From Pseudomonadota bacterium (GTDB lineage: Bacteria > Pseudomonadota > Alphaproteobacteria > UBA828): a DNA stretch of 64,000 nt. The stretch covers positions 87,163 to 151,162 of the forward strand of contig JAQBTG010000003.1 in assembly GCA_027624955.1 (NCBI GenBank), read 5' to 3'. Numbering within the stretch: position 1 is the first letter of the stretch; each line of letters begins with the position of its first letter. Below, one piece after another: positions 18,235 to 27,902 of the stretch. Below the pieces are notes generated by a model, which worked only from the letters and a program-made list of their open reading frames with translations, made no database searches and was not told the DNA's origin. The position numbers and the translations under genes were made by a program.

Positions 18235-19152
18235 ATGACTGGAGCATCGGCAGCCGAATTTACCGCCGACGGTCGCCGGGTGCCGGCCCAGTTGATCGGC
18301 GAGCTCATCGATTCAAGCGATATGCTGGCAGATCCGGAGGCGCTTCGCGCCAGTTTGCTAGAGAACGGATATCTGCTCCTGCGCGGCGCGATCGAACCAG
18401 CAGCGGCATTAGCAGCGCGCCGAGAGGTTTTGCAGCGATTGGCGGCGGCCGGCGAGATTGATCTGCCAGGGGAGACGTTCAGCGGCAATAGCCAACGTCC
18501 GACCAGCGAACCGCAAGCAGGCGAATTTCTGCAATCGGTTTGCGAGGGCCCCCGCCTGCGTGAGGCAATCGGAAACCCGAACCTGGCTGATATCATATCC
18601 ACCGTTTTCGGTGAACCGGCGCGCGGCCAAGATTATGTTTTCCTCCGCGTCGCCGTCGCCGGTCGCGGTACCGCTACCCATTGCGATTTCCCTTTCTTCA
18701 CCCGAGCGACCGAGCGCGTGCTGACCTGTTGGCTCGGCTTGAGCGATTTGTCGTTTGAGCAAGGCGGGCTTTATGTCGTTGAAGGCTCGCATCTCTGGGC
18801 GGATCATGTCGCGGCGATGCGTGGGTTCGATCTCGAACGCGCCAAAGGCGAACGGCGCGCGACGCTCACTGACGATATCGTTAAGTTCGCCGAGGCGCGT
18901 CGCACGCGCTTGCTCACGACGCGGTTTGGCGTCGGCGATATATTATTGTTCAGCATGTATTTGATACACGGCGCCTTCGACAATCGCGCGCCATCGAAGC
19001 CGGTCCGCGTGTCGTGCGATGTGCGCTGGCAACCCATTTCCGAGCCGTTCGACCCGCGCTATATGGCGCCGGGCTTAAGCGGCACCTTCGGTGGCGGCTA
19101 CGGCGAGCTCAACGCCGCCAAGCCGCTAACCGAAGACTGGCACAAGCGCTAG
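18235..19152 (+). CDS. Phytanoyl-CoA dioxygenase (PhyH) family protein
   Basis: A 305-residue Fe(II)/2-oxoglutarate-dependent oxygenase. The HxD iron ligands are in THCDFPFF (H149, D151), the distal His in YLIHGAFDNR (H245), and a following Arg would bind 2-oxoglutarate. The family ranges from fatty-acyl-CoA hydroxylases to halogenases and modifiers of small molecules. HxD, not HxG, argues for hydroxylation. It begins six bases after the dehydratase gene, so the two form an operon; the substrate is unknown. Confidence 0.85.
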   Translation: MTGASAAEFTADGRRVPAQLIGELIDSSDMLADPEALRASLLENGYLLLRGAIEPAAALAARREVLQRLAAAGEIDLPGETFSGNSQRPTSEPQAGEFLQSVCEGPRLREAIGNPNLADIISTVFGEPARGQDYVFLRVAVAGRGTATHCDFPFFTRATERVLTCWLGLSDLSFEQGGLYVVEGSHLWADHVAAMRGFDLERAKGERRATLTDDIVKFAEARRTRLLTTRFGVGDILLFSMYLIHGAFDNRAPSKPVRVSCDVRWQPISEPFDPRYMAPGLSGTFGGGYGELNAAKPLTEDWHKR

Positions 19153-19165
19153 CCGGCACGCGCGC

Positions 19166-19768
19166 CTACCAGCCGCCAGTCTCGAGCCATCTGTCGAGAT
19201 GGTCCATGCGATCGCAGCCCCAAAATTGCTGGTCGCCATAGATGAAGAACGGCGCGCCAAAGACGCCCTTGTCGAGTGCCGCTTCGACTGCGCTACGGAG
19301 CCGCGCTTTGACGTCGCCATCTTGCAAGGCGGCAGTGACGGCGTCTTTGTCGATGCCGAGCGATATGGCAGTTTCAACCACGATGTCGGCCTCACCGAGA
19401 TTGCGGTTGTCGACGAAATAGCCGCGGTAGAGTGCTTGCGCCAATTGTTTGGCCCGCGCCGGGTCGGAAGCTTCAAGCCAGTAATAAGCGCGGCAGGCGG
19501 CCAAGCTGTTGACCGGAAAAGGGTCGGGAATATTGAAGGGGATACCGTAGAGACGCGCCGAGCGCGCCAGGTCGTGGCGCGAATAGGGTCCTTTGACGGG
19601 CTGCGAAATCAACGGGCTGGTGCCGAGCTGTTTGAACACCGCGCCCATCAGGTAGGGCCGCCAAATGACTTCACAATTGTGCTTCGCGGCGAGCGCGTCG
19701 ATACGTTCTGAGCCGAGATAGGCGTAAGGCGAGGAAAAGTCGAAATAGAAATCGATGGCTTGCGGCAT
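19166..19768 (-). CDS. 2-hydroxychromene-2-carboxylate isomerase / DsbA-like (kappa-GST) family protein
   Basis: From ATG 19768 (preceded by AAGAGAG) the protein has 200 residues and starts with the thioredoxin-fold signature FYFDFSSPYAYLG, where S12 replaces the redox Cys and would activate glutathione as in the chromene-carboxylate isomerases. A GAPFFIYGDQQFWGCDRMD motif near the C-terminus is also standard. Members isomerise aromatic catabolic intermediates or act as glutathione transferases. It is the last gene after an acyl-CoA dehydrogenase, without other aromatic genes, so the substrate is open. Confidence 0.85.
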   Translation of the reverse strand: MPQAIDFYFDFSSPYAYLGSERIDALAAKHNCEVIWRPYLMGAVFKQLGTSPLISQPVKGPYSRHDLARSARLYGIPFNIPDPFPVNSLAACRAYYWLEASDPARAKQLAQALYRGYFVDNRNLGEADIVVETAISLGIDKDAVTAALQDGDVKARLRSAVEAALDKGVFGAPFFIYGDQQFWGCDRMDHLDRWLETGGW

Positions 19769-19793
19769 CTCTCTTGATCTCCCGTTCTCTGAA

Positions 19794-20948
19794 TTACTCC
19801 GCCGCGATGGCGCGCCCGATGACGATGCGCTGCACGTCGCTGGTGCCTTCGTAAATCTGACACACCTTGACGTCGCGCCAGTAGCGTTCGACCGGGAAGT
19901 CATTGAGGTAGCCATAGCCGCCTAACGTCTGGATGGCGTTTGAGCACACCCGCTCGGCCATTTCTGAGGCATAGAGCTTTGCCATGCTCGCTTCTTTGAT
20001 GCACGGCAGGCCGGCATCACTCAGGCGCGCCGCATGATGCGTCAACAGCCGCGCTGCTTCGATCTCGGTCGCCATGTCGGCGAGGCGGAAACTCACCGCC
20101 TGATGTTCGATGATCGGCTTGCCGAAGGTCTCGCGTTCCTTGGCATAGGCGAGCGCCGCTTCATAAGCCGCGCGCGCGGCACCCAATGCCTGCGACGCGA
20201 TGGCAATACGCCCGCTTTCAAGATTCGACAGCGCGATGCGATAGCCCTGCCCTGGCTCGCCCAGCATCAAATCCGGCGTCAGGCGGATATCCTCGAAAAC
20301 CAACTGGGCAGTGTCATGCGCCCTCTGGCCGAGCTTTTCCTCAACCTTGAGCACCGTAAAGCCCGGCATATCGGTCGGCACAACAAAACAGCTCAACCCC
20401 TTTTTGCCGGCGTCCGGGTCGGTCACGGCGATGATCAAAGCCACATCTGCCTTAGCGCCATTGGTGATGAATTGCTTGGAGCCGTTGAGAATAAAGGAAT
20501 TTCCGTCCAGCACCGCGCGCGTGCGCAGGGCCGAAGCATCCGAGCCGGTATGTGGCTCGGTGAGGCCGAACGCGCCCAGCATATCGCCCTGTGCGAGAGG
20601 CTTTAAAAACCGGTCTTTCTGGTCCTCAGAGCCAAAGCCGGCCAACCCGGAGCAAACAAGCGAATTGTTGACGCTCATCGCCGAGGCAGTGCCGACATCG
20701 CCGGCGGAGATTTCCTCCATCGCCAACGCATAGGAAAGATGACCAGCCTCTGCGCCGCCATATTCTTCCGGCACCAGCATGCCCATCAGACCGAGCGCAC
20801 CCATGCGCTTGTACATATCTTTCGGAAAGCCGCCGTTCCGGTCCCACTCGGCGGCATGAGGCGCCAACTCGCGAGCGGCGAAATCGCGCGCCATGTCGCG
20901 AATCATGCCTTGTTCTTCGGTCAGAAATAGGCGGCCGTCTGCTGGCAT
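19794..20948 (-). CDS. Acyl-CoA dehydrogenase (short/branched-chain type)
   Basis: An FAD-dependent dehydrogenase of 384 residues (from ATG 20948) that introduces a trans-2 double bond in acyl-CoAs and passes electrons to ETF. The family motifs LTEPHTGSDAS and IYEGTSDVQRIVIGR are present. The catalytic Glu sits in IYEGTSD, as in short-chain and general acyl-CoA dehydrogenases. It differs in this respect from the isovaleryl-CoA dehydrogenase in the same operon. It follows the DUF1989 gene by 14 bases. Isobutyryl- or 2-methylbutyryl-CoA would fit the context, which is an inference. Confidence 0.9.
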   Translation of the reverse strand: MPADGRLFLTEEQGMIRDMARDFAARELAPHAAEWDRNGGFPKDMYKRMGALGLMGMLVPEEYGGAEAGHLSYALAMEEISAGDVGTASAMSVNNSLVCSGLAGFGSEDQKDRFLKPLAQGDMLGAFGLTEPHTGSDASALRTRAVLDGNSFILNGSKQFITNGAKADVALIIAVTDPDAGKKGLSCFVVPTDMPGFTVLKVEEKLGQRAHDTAQLVFEDIRLTPDLMLGEPGQGYRIALSNLESGRIAIASQALGAARAAYEAALAYAKERETFGKPIIEHQAVSFRLADMATEIEAARLLTHHAARLSDAGLPCIKEASMAKLYASEMAERVCSNAIQTLGGYGYLNDFPVERYWRDVKVCQIYEGTSDVQRIVIGRAIAAE

Positions 20949-20962
20949 TGCGGGCTCTCCAA

Positions 20963-21565
20963 TCAGGATAGAATTTCGAAGTGACAATCCTTCGGCACGC
21001 AGTCTGTGCCGTTGATCGGGATCATGTCCTGCGGGCAACAGGAGAACACCACCATGACGTCGCGCTCAGCGCGCAGCACAACGTGATCTCCCGGGCGGCT
21101 TACCGGCGGCTCGAAACTGACCGATCCGTCCGCCGCAACGGGGATGTTCATCCACATATTCCACGGCGCCGGGGTCTCCGGTGGCACCATGCCCAATTCG
21201 CCGAGCGCCGCGGCGAGATTGTCGGTGCAGCTATCGTGATGGCCTTTGCAACCAAGTTTTTCATAGCGGTAGCGGTCGCAGGCAGCGATCAGCGTGTCAT
21301 GAATGCCGGGCGAGCTATCCTCAACAAGAGTCAGGATAGGCTCGCGTCGGTTGCTCACCATGGTGTCGCCAACATGAGGGAAAATGCCGCCGATGGCGGT
21401 ACGGCTATGTTCCATGGACATGAATTCGCTCAAATCGGAAACACTGAAGGCCCAGGTGTCGACCACTTGGGAGCCATGCGTATTGATCAACTTGATGCTT
21501 TGCCCAGTGTCCAGCCGCACGGCTTTGCCGAGGCGTGCCGGTATCGTGACCCGAGTCGCGCTCAT
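20963..21565 (-). CDS. DUF1989 (urea carboxylase-associated) family protein
   Basis: The 200-residue protein belongs to the DUF1989 family, whose members often sit beside urea carboxylase or transporters. Recognisable stretches are VVDTWAFSVSDLSEFMSMEHSR-like, GCKGHHDSCTDNL, PAPWNMWMNI and VFSCCPQDMIPING. Conserved His and Cys positions (HHDSC, CCPQD) suggest a metal site. Here it overlaps the thiolase stop as TAATG and lies within an acyl-CoA operon, with no urea genes in the window. That points to a role unrelated to urea, but the function is unknown. Confidence 0.82.
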   Translation of the reverse strand: MSATRVTIPARLGKAVRLDTGQSIKLINTHGSQVVDTWAFSVSDLSEFMSMEHSRTAIGGIFPHVGDTMVSNRREPILTLVEDSSPGIHDTLIAACDRYRYEKLGCKGHHDSCTDNLAAALGELGMVPPETPAPWNMWMNIPVAADGSVSFEPPVSRPGDHVVLRAERDVMVVFSCCPQDMIPINGTDCVPKDCHFEILS

Positions 21566-22752
21566 TAGTGCACGCGCTCGACGGCGATGGCGGTCGCTTC
21601 GCCGCCGCCGATGCAGAGCGCGGCGAGCCCTTTATCCTCGCCATATTTCTCCATCGCCGCCAACAGGGTGACGATCAGGCGCGCGCCCGAGGCGCCAATC
21701 GGGTGACCGAGGGCACAGGCGCCGCCATGCACGTTGACTTTGTCATGCGGGATGTCGCAATCGCGCATCGCCGCCATGGTGACGACGGCAAACGCCTCGT
21801 TGATTTCGAACAGCCCGACGTCGTCCTTCTGCCAGCCCACTTTATCCAAAAGGTTGGCTATCGCCGGCCCCGGCGCCGTGGTGAACCAGGCCGGCTCATG
21901 CGCATGGGTGGCGTGGCCGCGAATAATGCCAAGCGGAGTCAGGCCGCGCTTCTCGGCCTCGGAGCGGCGCATCAAAACAAGCGCCGCGGCACCATCGGAA
22001 ATTGAACTCGAATTGGCCGCCGTCACCGAGCCGTCCTTGGCAAAGGCCGGGCGAAGTTGCGGGATTTTCTCGAGATTGGCCTTGGGCGGCTGCTCGTCCT
22101 GTGTGATCTCTGTCTCGCCTTTGCGTGACTTGACGGTTACCGGCGCGACTTCGCTGTCGAACGAGCCATCTTCGATGGCGGTGCGGGCTCGTTTGAGCGA
22201 GGTAATCGCGAACTCGTCCTGCTGCTCGCGGGTGAATTGGTATTTTTGCGCCGTCGCTTCAGCAAACACGCCCATCAAGGTGCCTTTGTCATAGGCGTCT
22301 TCAAGACCGTCCAAGAACATATGGTCTTTCACCTCGCCGTGCCCCATGCGATAGCCCTGGCGCGCACGGTCGAGCAGATAGGGCGCCTGGCTCATATTCT
22401 CCATGCCGCCCGCCACCATGATGTTGTTGGCGCCGGCGGTAATCAGGTCATGCGCGAGCATCGCTGCTTTCATGCCCGAGCCGCACATCTTGTTGATCGT
22501 GGTGCAGCCGACAGACTGCGGGATGCCACCGCCGATGGAGGCTTGCCGGGCCGGCGCCTGGCCCTGCCCGGCTGAAAGAATGTTTCCCATGATGACCTCA
22601 TCGACATCGCTGCCGGCGAGCCCGGCGCGCGCCAATGCCGCTCGGATTGCAACAGCGCCCAATTCTGACGCCGTGACATTCTGCAAATCGCCCTGAAATC
22701 CGCCCATGGGTGTGCGCGCCATGCCGACAATAACGATGGGATCGTCATTCAT
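21565..22752 (-). CDS. Acetyl-CoA C-acetyltransferase (thiolase)
   Basis: A 395-residue thiolase that condenses two acetyl-CoA or cleaves acetoacetyl-CoA. The acyl-accepting Cys is C90 in NKMCGSGMKA; the NEAFA, GHPIGASGAR and CIGGGEATA motifs complete the active site. The biosynthetic/degradative type cannot be separated by sequence here. As the first gene of a thiolase-DUF1989-acyl-CoA dehydrogenase-isomerase operon beside isovaleryl-CoA dehydrogenase, it plausibly finishes leucine/isoleucine breakdown. Three palindrome-like sites lie just upstream. Confidence 0.92.
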   Translation of the reverse strand: MNDDPIVIVGMARTPMGGFQGDLQNVTASELGAVAIRAALARAGLAGSDVDEVIMGNILSAGQGQAPARQASIGGGIPQSVGCTTINKMCGSGMKAAMLAHDLITAGANNIMVAGGMENMSQAPYLLDRARQGYRMGHGEVKDHMFLDGLEDAYDKGTLMGVFAEATAQKYQFTREQQDEFAITSLKRARTAIEDGSFDSEVAPVTVKSRKGETEITQDEQPPKANLEKIPQLRPAFAKDGSVTAANSSSISDGAAALVLMRRSEAEKRGLTPLGIIRGHATHAHEPAWFTTAPGPAIANLLDKVGWQKDDVGLFEINEAFAVVTMAAMRDCDIPHDKVNVHGGACALGHPIGASGARLIVTLLAAMEKYGEDKGLAALCIGGGEATAIAVERVH

Positions 22753-22799
22753 TTTGAAATCCTCTCTATTGCAGACCGCCTACCGGTCCATTTGGGCAT

Positions 22800-22879
22800 A
22801 TTCTATTATTTTGCAATTGCGAAATCCAGGTGAGCTTAGGTGTGCAATCGCAATAAATTAATTTATCTGTGCAATTGCA
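22800..22879 (-). promoter_or_regulatory. Triple TGCAATYGCR operator-like array before the thiolase operon
   Basis: Three near-identical dyad sites occur in the 132-base gap: 22812-22821 (TGCAATTGCG), 22843-22852 (TGCAATCGCA) and 22870-22879 (TGCAATTGCA), 31 and 27 bases apart. Between the last two is the perfect 14-base palindrome ATAAATTAATTTAT (22853-22866). A -10-like TAGAAT (minus strand, 22800-22805) directly abuts the first site. The arrangement resembles a repressor array. The TGC-gap-GCA half-sites recall PhaR-type regulators of acyl/polyhydroxyalkanoate metabolism, from memory and unproven. Confidence 0.5.
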
Positions 22880-22884
22880 GCGAG

Positions 22885-24066
22885 TTAGATTGTGTCATTA
22901 AACAATTCTCTGCCGATCAACATGCGACGAATTTCGCTAGTACCGGCGCCTATTTCGTAAAGCTTGGCATCCCGTAGCAGACGGCCGGTGGGCGATTCGT
23001 TGATATAGCCGGTGCCGCCCAGCGCCTGTATCGCCTCAAGCGCCATCCAAGTCGCCTTCTCCGCAGCATAGAGAATAGCGCCGGCAGCATCCTTGCGACT
23101 TGTCTCGCCGCGGTCGCACGCCCGTGCCACGGTATACACATAGGCCCGGGCCGCATTCATGGTGGTATACATGTCGGCGAGTTTGCCCTGCATCAATTGA
23201 AATTCGCCGATCGGCTTGCCGAATTGCTTGCGCTCATGAACATAGGGCAGCACGACATCCATACAGGCCTGCATGATGCCGAGCGGGCCCGCAGCGAGCA
23301 CCGCGCGTTCATAATCCAGCCCGCTCATCAGCACGTTCACACCGTTGTTCAGCCCACCAAGGATATTCTCTTCCGGCACGTCGCAATCCTCGAACACCAA
23401 TTCGCAGGTGTTTGAGCCGCGCATACCGAGCTTGTCGAGTTTTTGCGCCGTCGAAAACCCGGCCATACCCTTCTCAATGAGAAACGCTGAGATACCTCGA
23501 CTACCGGCCTCTGGGTCGGTTTTGGCGTAGACCACCAGGACTTCAGAATCCGGCCCATTTGTGATCCACATCTTGCTACCGTTCAGCACGTATCGGCCGT
23601 CTTTCTTTACCGCCCGCGTGCTCATGCCGACAACGTCAGATCCGGCGCCGGTCTCGCTCATGGCAAGCGCGCCGACATTCTCGCCGGAAATCAGTTTGGG
23701 CAAATATTTTTGCTTTTGCGCGTCCGTTCCGTTGCGCCGGATTTGATTGACGCAGAGATTCGAATGGGCGCCGTAGCTGAGGCCGACCGAAGCCGACGCA
23801 CGGCTAATCTCCTCCATGGCGATGGTATGTTCGAGATATCCCAGGCCCGAGCCGCCAAGCTCCTCCTCCACGGTGATGCCCAATAGGCCGAGCTCGCCGA
23901 GGCGCGGCCAGAGATCGCGCGGAAACTCGTTGCTGCGGTCTATTTCCTCGGCGCGGGGGGCGATTTCCGTAGCAGAAAAGCTCTCCACCGTATCGCGGAT
24001 CATGTCGGCAGTTTCACCCAGGCCAAAATTAAGCCCGGGCCACCGATTGGGGATCATGTTCGCCAT
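22885..24066 (-). CDS. ivd: Isovaleryl-CoA dehydrogenase
   Basis: The FAD enzyme oxidises isovaleryl-CoA to 3-methylcrotonyl-CoA in leucine degradation. The 393-residue protein is highly typical. The catalytic Glu is in GLDYERAVL (E253), the position unique to isovaleryl-CoA dehydrogenases. [31 protein letters not shown] and [19 protein letters not shown] are also recognisable. Its product would feed the methylcrotonyl-CoA carboxylase encoded by mccB about 6 kb away. The 30-base gap to mgtE suggests possible read-through from that gene. Confidence 0.95.
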   Translation of the reverse strand: MANMIPNRWPGLNFGLGETADMIRDTVESFSATEIAPRAEEIDRSNEFPRDLWPRLGELGLLGITVEEELGGSGLGYLEHTIAMEEISRASASVGLSYGAHSNLCVNQIRRNGTDAQKQKYLPKLISGENVGALAMSETGAGSDVVGMSTRAVKKDGRYVLNGSKMWITNGPDSEVLVVYAKTDPEAGSRGISAFLIEKGMAGFSTAQKLDKLGMRGSNTCELVFEDCDVPEENILGGLNNGVNVLMSGLDYERAVLAAGPLGIMQACMDVVLPYVHERKQFGKPIGEFQLMQGKLADMYTTMNAARAYVYTVARACDRGETSRKDAAGAILYAAEKATWMALEAIQALGGTGYINESPTGRLLRDAKLYEIGAGTSEIRRMLIGRELFNDTI

Positions 24067-24096
24067 CTGCTACCTCTTCTGGAATTTGCCGGATTA

Positions 24097-25497
24097 TTAA
24101 AGCAAAAACATACCGGCCAAGCCAAGAAAGGCGAGAAAACCGATTACATCGGTAACGGTCGTCAACAGCACCCCCGCCGCCGTCGCCGGATCGATTTTGA
24201 GGCGCCACAAGACGACCGGAATGATCAGGCCGAACATGCCTGCGACCAGCATATTGATGACCATCGCGCCGCCGACCACAAAGCCAAGCACTGGATTCTT
24301 ATACCAGGCGGCGGCGACCCCACCCGTCAGAACTGCGAAAACAACTCCGTTCAACAAGCCGACAATTGTTTCCTTGCCCAATACCCGTCGGATGTTGCCG
24401 ATGGCCAGGTCCTTGGTGGCGATAGCGCGCACCGCGACCGTCAAGGTTTGGGTTCCGGCATTGCCGCCCATCGACGCGACGATCGGCATCAGCACGGCTA
24501 GCGCCACCATCTCGTGAATCGTGCCTTCAAACTGGTAGATCACGAAAGAAGCGAGAATGGCGGTTCCAAGATTGACCAGCAGCCAGACAAAGCGCCCGCC
24601 GGCGGTATGTAGGGCAGCGCGATAGATATCGGCTTCCGGCACACCGCTAAGGCGAAAAATATCCTCTTCGGCCTCTTCACGGGCGACATCCATCACGTCG
24701 TCGACGGTAATCACGCCGATCAAGCGGCCGCTGGCGCCGACCACCGGCGCCGAAATCAAATCATATTGATCGAACAAATAGCCGACTTCCTCCTGGTCGG
24801 TATCCGCTGAAATGATGTACAGCTCCTGTTTTGCAATATCGCGCAGCCGGACCGGACGGCGGGTGCGCAGCAGGCTATTTAGTGGCACGGTGCCGATCGG
24901 CTCCTGGCGCGGATTGACGACATAAATTTCGTAAAACTGGTCTGGCAAGTCCTCGCTTTCGCGCATGAAATCGATGGTCTGGCCGACCGTCCAAAAATCT
25001 GGAAGGCTGATGAATTCGCGCTGCATCAGTCGCCCGGCACTGTTTTCCGGGTAGTTCAGGCTTTGTTCAACGCCCAGGCGATCTACCTGATCTGACATCG
25101 CGTCCAGGACTTCACGCTGCTGCGGTGGATCGAGATCTTCGATAACGGCCACCGCGTCATCGGTATCGAGTTCGGAAATGGCCGCGGCGACGTCGCGCGT
25201 ATCCAATTGGCGAATAATCGCCTCGCGGACATCGTCCTCAATGAAGGCAAACACTTCGCCGCTAACTAGGCTACCTGCCATGGCGACGAAGCGATGACGC
25301 TCTTCGCCGCGTAGGCGCTCTATCAAATCGGCGAGATCGGCGGGATGCAGCGGCGTAATCAATTCTTGCAGGCGGCCCTCATCGCCACCGTCGAGCGCAT
25401 CCCTGACTGCCCGCAACAAAGCCGTTGTCAGGCCATAGAGGCCCTCATCCTTGCCAGCCTCGGGGGGCGTCTCTCGCCTGGGCGCCCCGTTTGTCAT
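24097..25497 (-). CDS. mgtE: Magnesium transporter MgtE
   Basis: An inner-membrane Mg2+ channel of 466 residues. The order is the usual one: an acidic helical N domain (about 25-140, with repeats such as DLADLIERLRGEERH), two CBS domains (about 145-265) acting as Mg2+ sensors, a connecting helix, then five membrane segments beginning at about residue 300. MPIVASMGGNAGTQTLTVAVR in the pore region is the family hallmark. It begins six bases after the malic enzyme gene, so the two are probably co-transcribed; malic enzyme needs a divalent metal. Confidence 0.93.
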   Translation of the reverse strand: MTNGAPRRETPPEAGKDEGLYGLTTALLRAVRDALDGGDEGRLQELITPLHPADLADLIERLRGEERHRFVAMAGSLVSGEVFAFIEDDVREAIIRQLDTRDVAAAISELDTDDAVAVIEDLDPPQQREVLDAMSDQVDRLGVEQSLNYPENSAGRLMQREFISLPDFWTVGQTIDFMRESEDLPDQFYEIYVVNPRQEPIGTVPLNSLLRTRRPVRLRDIAKQELYIISADTDQEEVGYLFDQYDLISAPVVGASGRLIGVITVDDVMDVAREEAEEDIFRLSGVPEADIYRAALHTAGGRFVWLLVNLGTAILASFVIYQFEGTIHEMVALAVLMPIVASMGGNAGTQTLTVAVRAIATKDLAIGNIRRVLGKETIVGLLNGVVFAVLTGGVAAAWYKNPVLGFVVGGAMVINMLVAGMFGLIIPVVLWRLKIDPATAAGVLLTTVTDVIGFLAFLGLAGMFLL

Positions 25498-25503
25498 GGA
25501 AAA

Positions 25504-27813
25504 TCAGCCTGCCTGGGCGTCAAGCGCCCGGGCGATATTATGCTCGATCGAGCGGGTCTGCGCTTCGACCACCGATACGGCAGTCATATTGAGAATGCTG
25601 CGGACGGTCGCCGAGCCGTGCAACACATGCGCCGGCGCGGAGAGGCCAAGCAGAAGCGGCCCGACGGAGATGCCGTTCGACAGCGTCTTGACCAAACTAT
25701 AGGCGATGTTGGCTGAGGTCAGATCAGGCATGATCAACGTGTTGGCCTGTCCATGGAGGCGAGAATTCGGAAACATTTCGTTGCGGATATCTTCGTCGAG
25801 CGCCGTATCGCCATGCATCTCGCCTTCGACTTCAAGCGCCGGCGCGCGCTCATGCAGGATTTGCAGCGCCTTTCGCATCTTCACTGAAAGTTTGAAATCA
25901 TTGCTGCCAAAATTAGATGAAGACAGCAGTGCAATTTTGGGCTCCAAGCCGAAGCGTTTCACTTGCTCCGCCGCCAATACTGAAGATTGATAGATTTCCT
26001 CCGGCGTCGGGTCCTCAGTAACATGCGTGTCGGTGATGAAATAGACACCCTTGTCGAGGATCAGGACTTGCATGGCGGCGGCGGCGATGACGCCCGGTTG
26101 CAGAGGGATCACGTCCAACACATGCATCAGTTCAGGGCGGTAGAGGCTGACCGGTCCGGAGATCATGGCGTCGGCATCGCCGAGGCGCACCATCATCGCG
26201 GCAATGACGGTGTTTTGCGAACGCAGCGTTATACGTGCGGTTTTTGGCGAGGCGCCAGCACGGCCCATCAAATCGTGATAGGAGCTGGAATAATGATCAT
26301 AGTTCTCGTAGTTAGCGGGGTCGACGATCGTCACATCTGTGTCGATCCGCAGACGCAGAGACAAATCATCAATCTTTTCCTGGATTCGAAACGGGCGGCC
26401 GATCAATATCGGCCTGGCGATGCCCTCATCGATTGCTTGTTGCGCCGCGCGCAGTACACGGTCGTCCTCGCCGTTCGCATAAACGACACGCTTGCGCTCC
26501 CGTTTGGCCTGGTCAAACACGCTCTTCATCACGTAGCCGGTGCGATAAACCAGTCCCGAGAGTTTCTCCGCATAGGCGCTTAGGTTCTCGATCGGGCGTG
26601 TGGCCACGCCGCTCTTCATCGCGGCTTCGGCGACGGCGACCGGAACAGTGCTGATCAGACGCGGATCGAACGGTTTCGGAATGATGTATTCGCGGCCAAA
26701 TTTAAGTGAATGGTCGCCGTAAGCGTTGGCGACAATGTCGCTCGATTCGGCTTTGGTGATATCGGCAATGGCGTGCACGCAAGCCAGCTTCATGTCCATA
26801 TTTATCTCCGTCGCGCCGCAATCGAGCGCGCCACGGAAGATGAACGGAAAGCACAGAACATTATTGACCTGGTTCGGATAGTCCGAGCGCCCCGTAGCGA
26901 TGATGGCGTCGGGGCGGACAGCCCGAGCATCCTCGGGCATGATCTCGGGGACAGGGTTGGCGAGCGCCAGAATAATTGGGTCGCGCGCCATGATCTTTAC
27001 CATATCGGCGCTTAGCGTGCCGGGCCCAGAGAGGCCGAGAAACACATCGGCATCCTTCATCACCTCGGCAAGGTCGCGCGCCGGCGTGTTGACGGCAAAG
27101 CGCGTCTTTTCGATGTTGAGATCGTTGCGTCCGCTGTGAATAACACCCTTGCTGTCGCAAACACGAATATTCTCAAGTGCAACGCCGAGGCCGATCAGCA
27201 TATCGAGACAGGCAATGGCGGCCGCGCCGCCGCCGGAACAAACGATCTTTATGTCGCCTGCGTTTTTGTTAACGATGCGCAGGCCATTCAGGGTCGCCGC
27301 AGCGACACAAATCGCAGTGCCGTGCTGGTCGTCGTGAAACACCGGAATATTCAGGCGTTCCTTTAATTTGCGTTCGATCTCAAAACATTCCGGCGCCTTG
27401 ATATCTTCCAAATTGATGGCGCCGAATGTTGGTTCCAGACGGGCGACGGTATCGACGAAGGCGTCGACATCCAGTTCGTCCACTTCGATATCGAAGACAT
27501 CGATATTGGCGAACTTCTTAAAGAGGACGGCTTTGCCCTCCATGACCGGCTTGGCCGCCAAAGCGCCAATTGCGCCCAGGCCAAGGACCGCCGTCCCGTT
27601 GCTGATCACGGCAACGAGGTTGCCGCGCGCCGTGTATTCAAATGCCGCTGCTGGATCGGCGGCGATCTCCTCGCAGGCATAGGCCACGCCCGGAGAATAG
27701 GCGAGCGCCAGATCACGCTGATTGGCGAGCGGCTTGGTCGCCCGAATTTCGAGCTTGCCCGGTTTTGGCGAGCGGTGAAACGCCAGCGCGGCCTCTCTCA
27801 GATCCTGCGGCAT
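25504..27813 (-). CDS. maeB: NADP-dependent malic enzyme with C-terminal phosphotransacetylase-like domain
   Basis: The enzyme decarboxylates malate to pyruvate with formation of NADPH. From ATG 27813 it has 769 residues. Residues about 1-420 form the malic enzyme part ([51 protein letters not shown]). About 430-769 form a phosphotransacetylase-like domain, which in this class does not catalyse acetyl transfer but mediates acetyl-CoA inhibition. A GTG one codon upstream is possible. A shorter malic enzyme lies directly upstream, giving two isoenzymes in tandem. Confidence 0.93.
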   Translation of the reverse strand: MPQDLREAALAFHRSPKPGKLEIRATKPLANQRDLALAYSPGVAYACEEIAADPAAAFEYTARGNLVAVISNGTAVLGLGAIGALAAKPVMEGKAVLFKKFANIDVFDIEVDELDVDAFVDTVARLEPTFGAINLEDIKAPECFEIERKLKERLNIPVFHDDQHGTAICVAAATLNGLRIVNKNAGDIKIVCSGGGAAAIACLDMLIGLGVALENIRVCDSKGVIHSGRNDLNIEKTRFAVNTPARDLAEVMKDADVFLGLSGPGTLSADMVKIMARDPIILALANPVPEIMPEDARAVRPDAIIATGRSDYPNQVNNVLCFPFIFRGALDCGATEINMDMKLACVHAIADITKAESSDIVANAYGDHSLKFGREYIIPKPFDPRLISTVPVAVAEAAMKSGVATRPIENLSAYAEKLSGLVYRTGYVMKSVFDQAKRERKRVVYANGEDDRVLRAAQQAIDEGIARPILIGRPFRIQEKIDDLSLRLRIDTDVTIVDPANYENYDHYSSSYHDLMGRAGASPKTARITLRSQNTVIAAMMVRLGDADAMISGPVSLYRPELMHVLDVIPLQPGVIAAAAMQVLILDKGVYFITDTHVTEDPTPEEIYQSSVLAAEQVKRFGLEPKIALLSSSNFGSNDFKLSVKMRKALQILHERAPALEVEGEMHGDTALDEDIRNEMFPNSRLHGQANTLIMPDLTSANIAYSLVKTLSNGISVGPLLLGLSAPAHVLHGSATVRSILNMTAVSVVEAQTRSIEHNIARALDAQAG

Positions 27814-27902
27814 CACATACCCTTACTTGTTGTTGTGAAACCGCAGTATATCCGAGCCTGCGCAACTTGCACTCGCGCAGCGCGGCAAACGAGAAAGTAG
27901 CG

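Noticed and set aside
19794-24066. Possibility that the two acyl-CoA dehydrogenases are a recent duplication
   Set aside because: The catalytic Glu occupies different positions (C-terminal IYEGTS versus LDYER), so they are old, distinct families.
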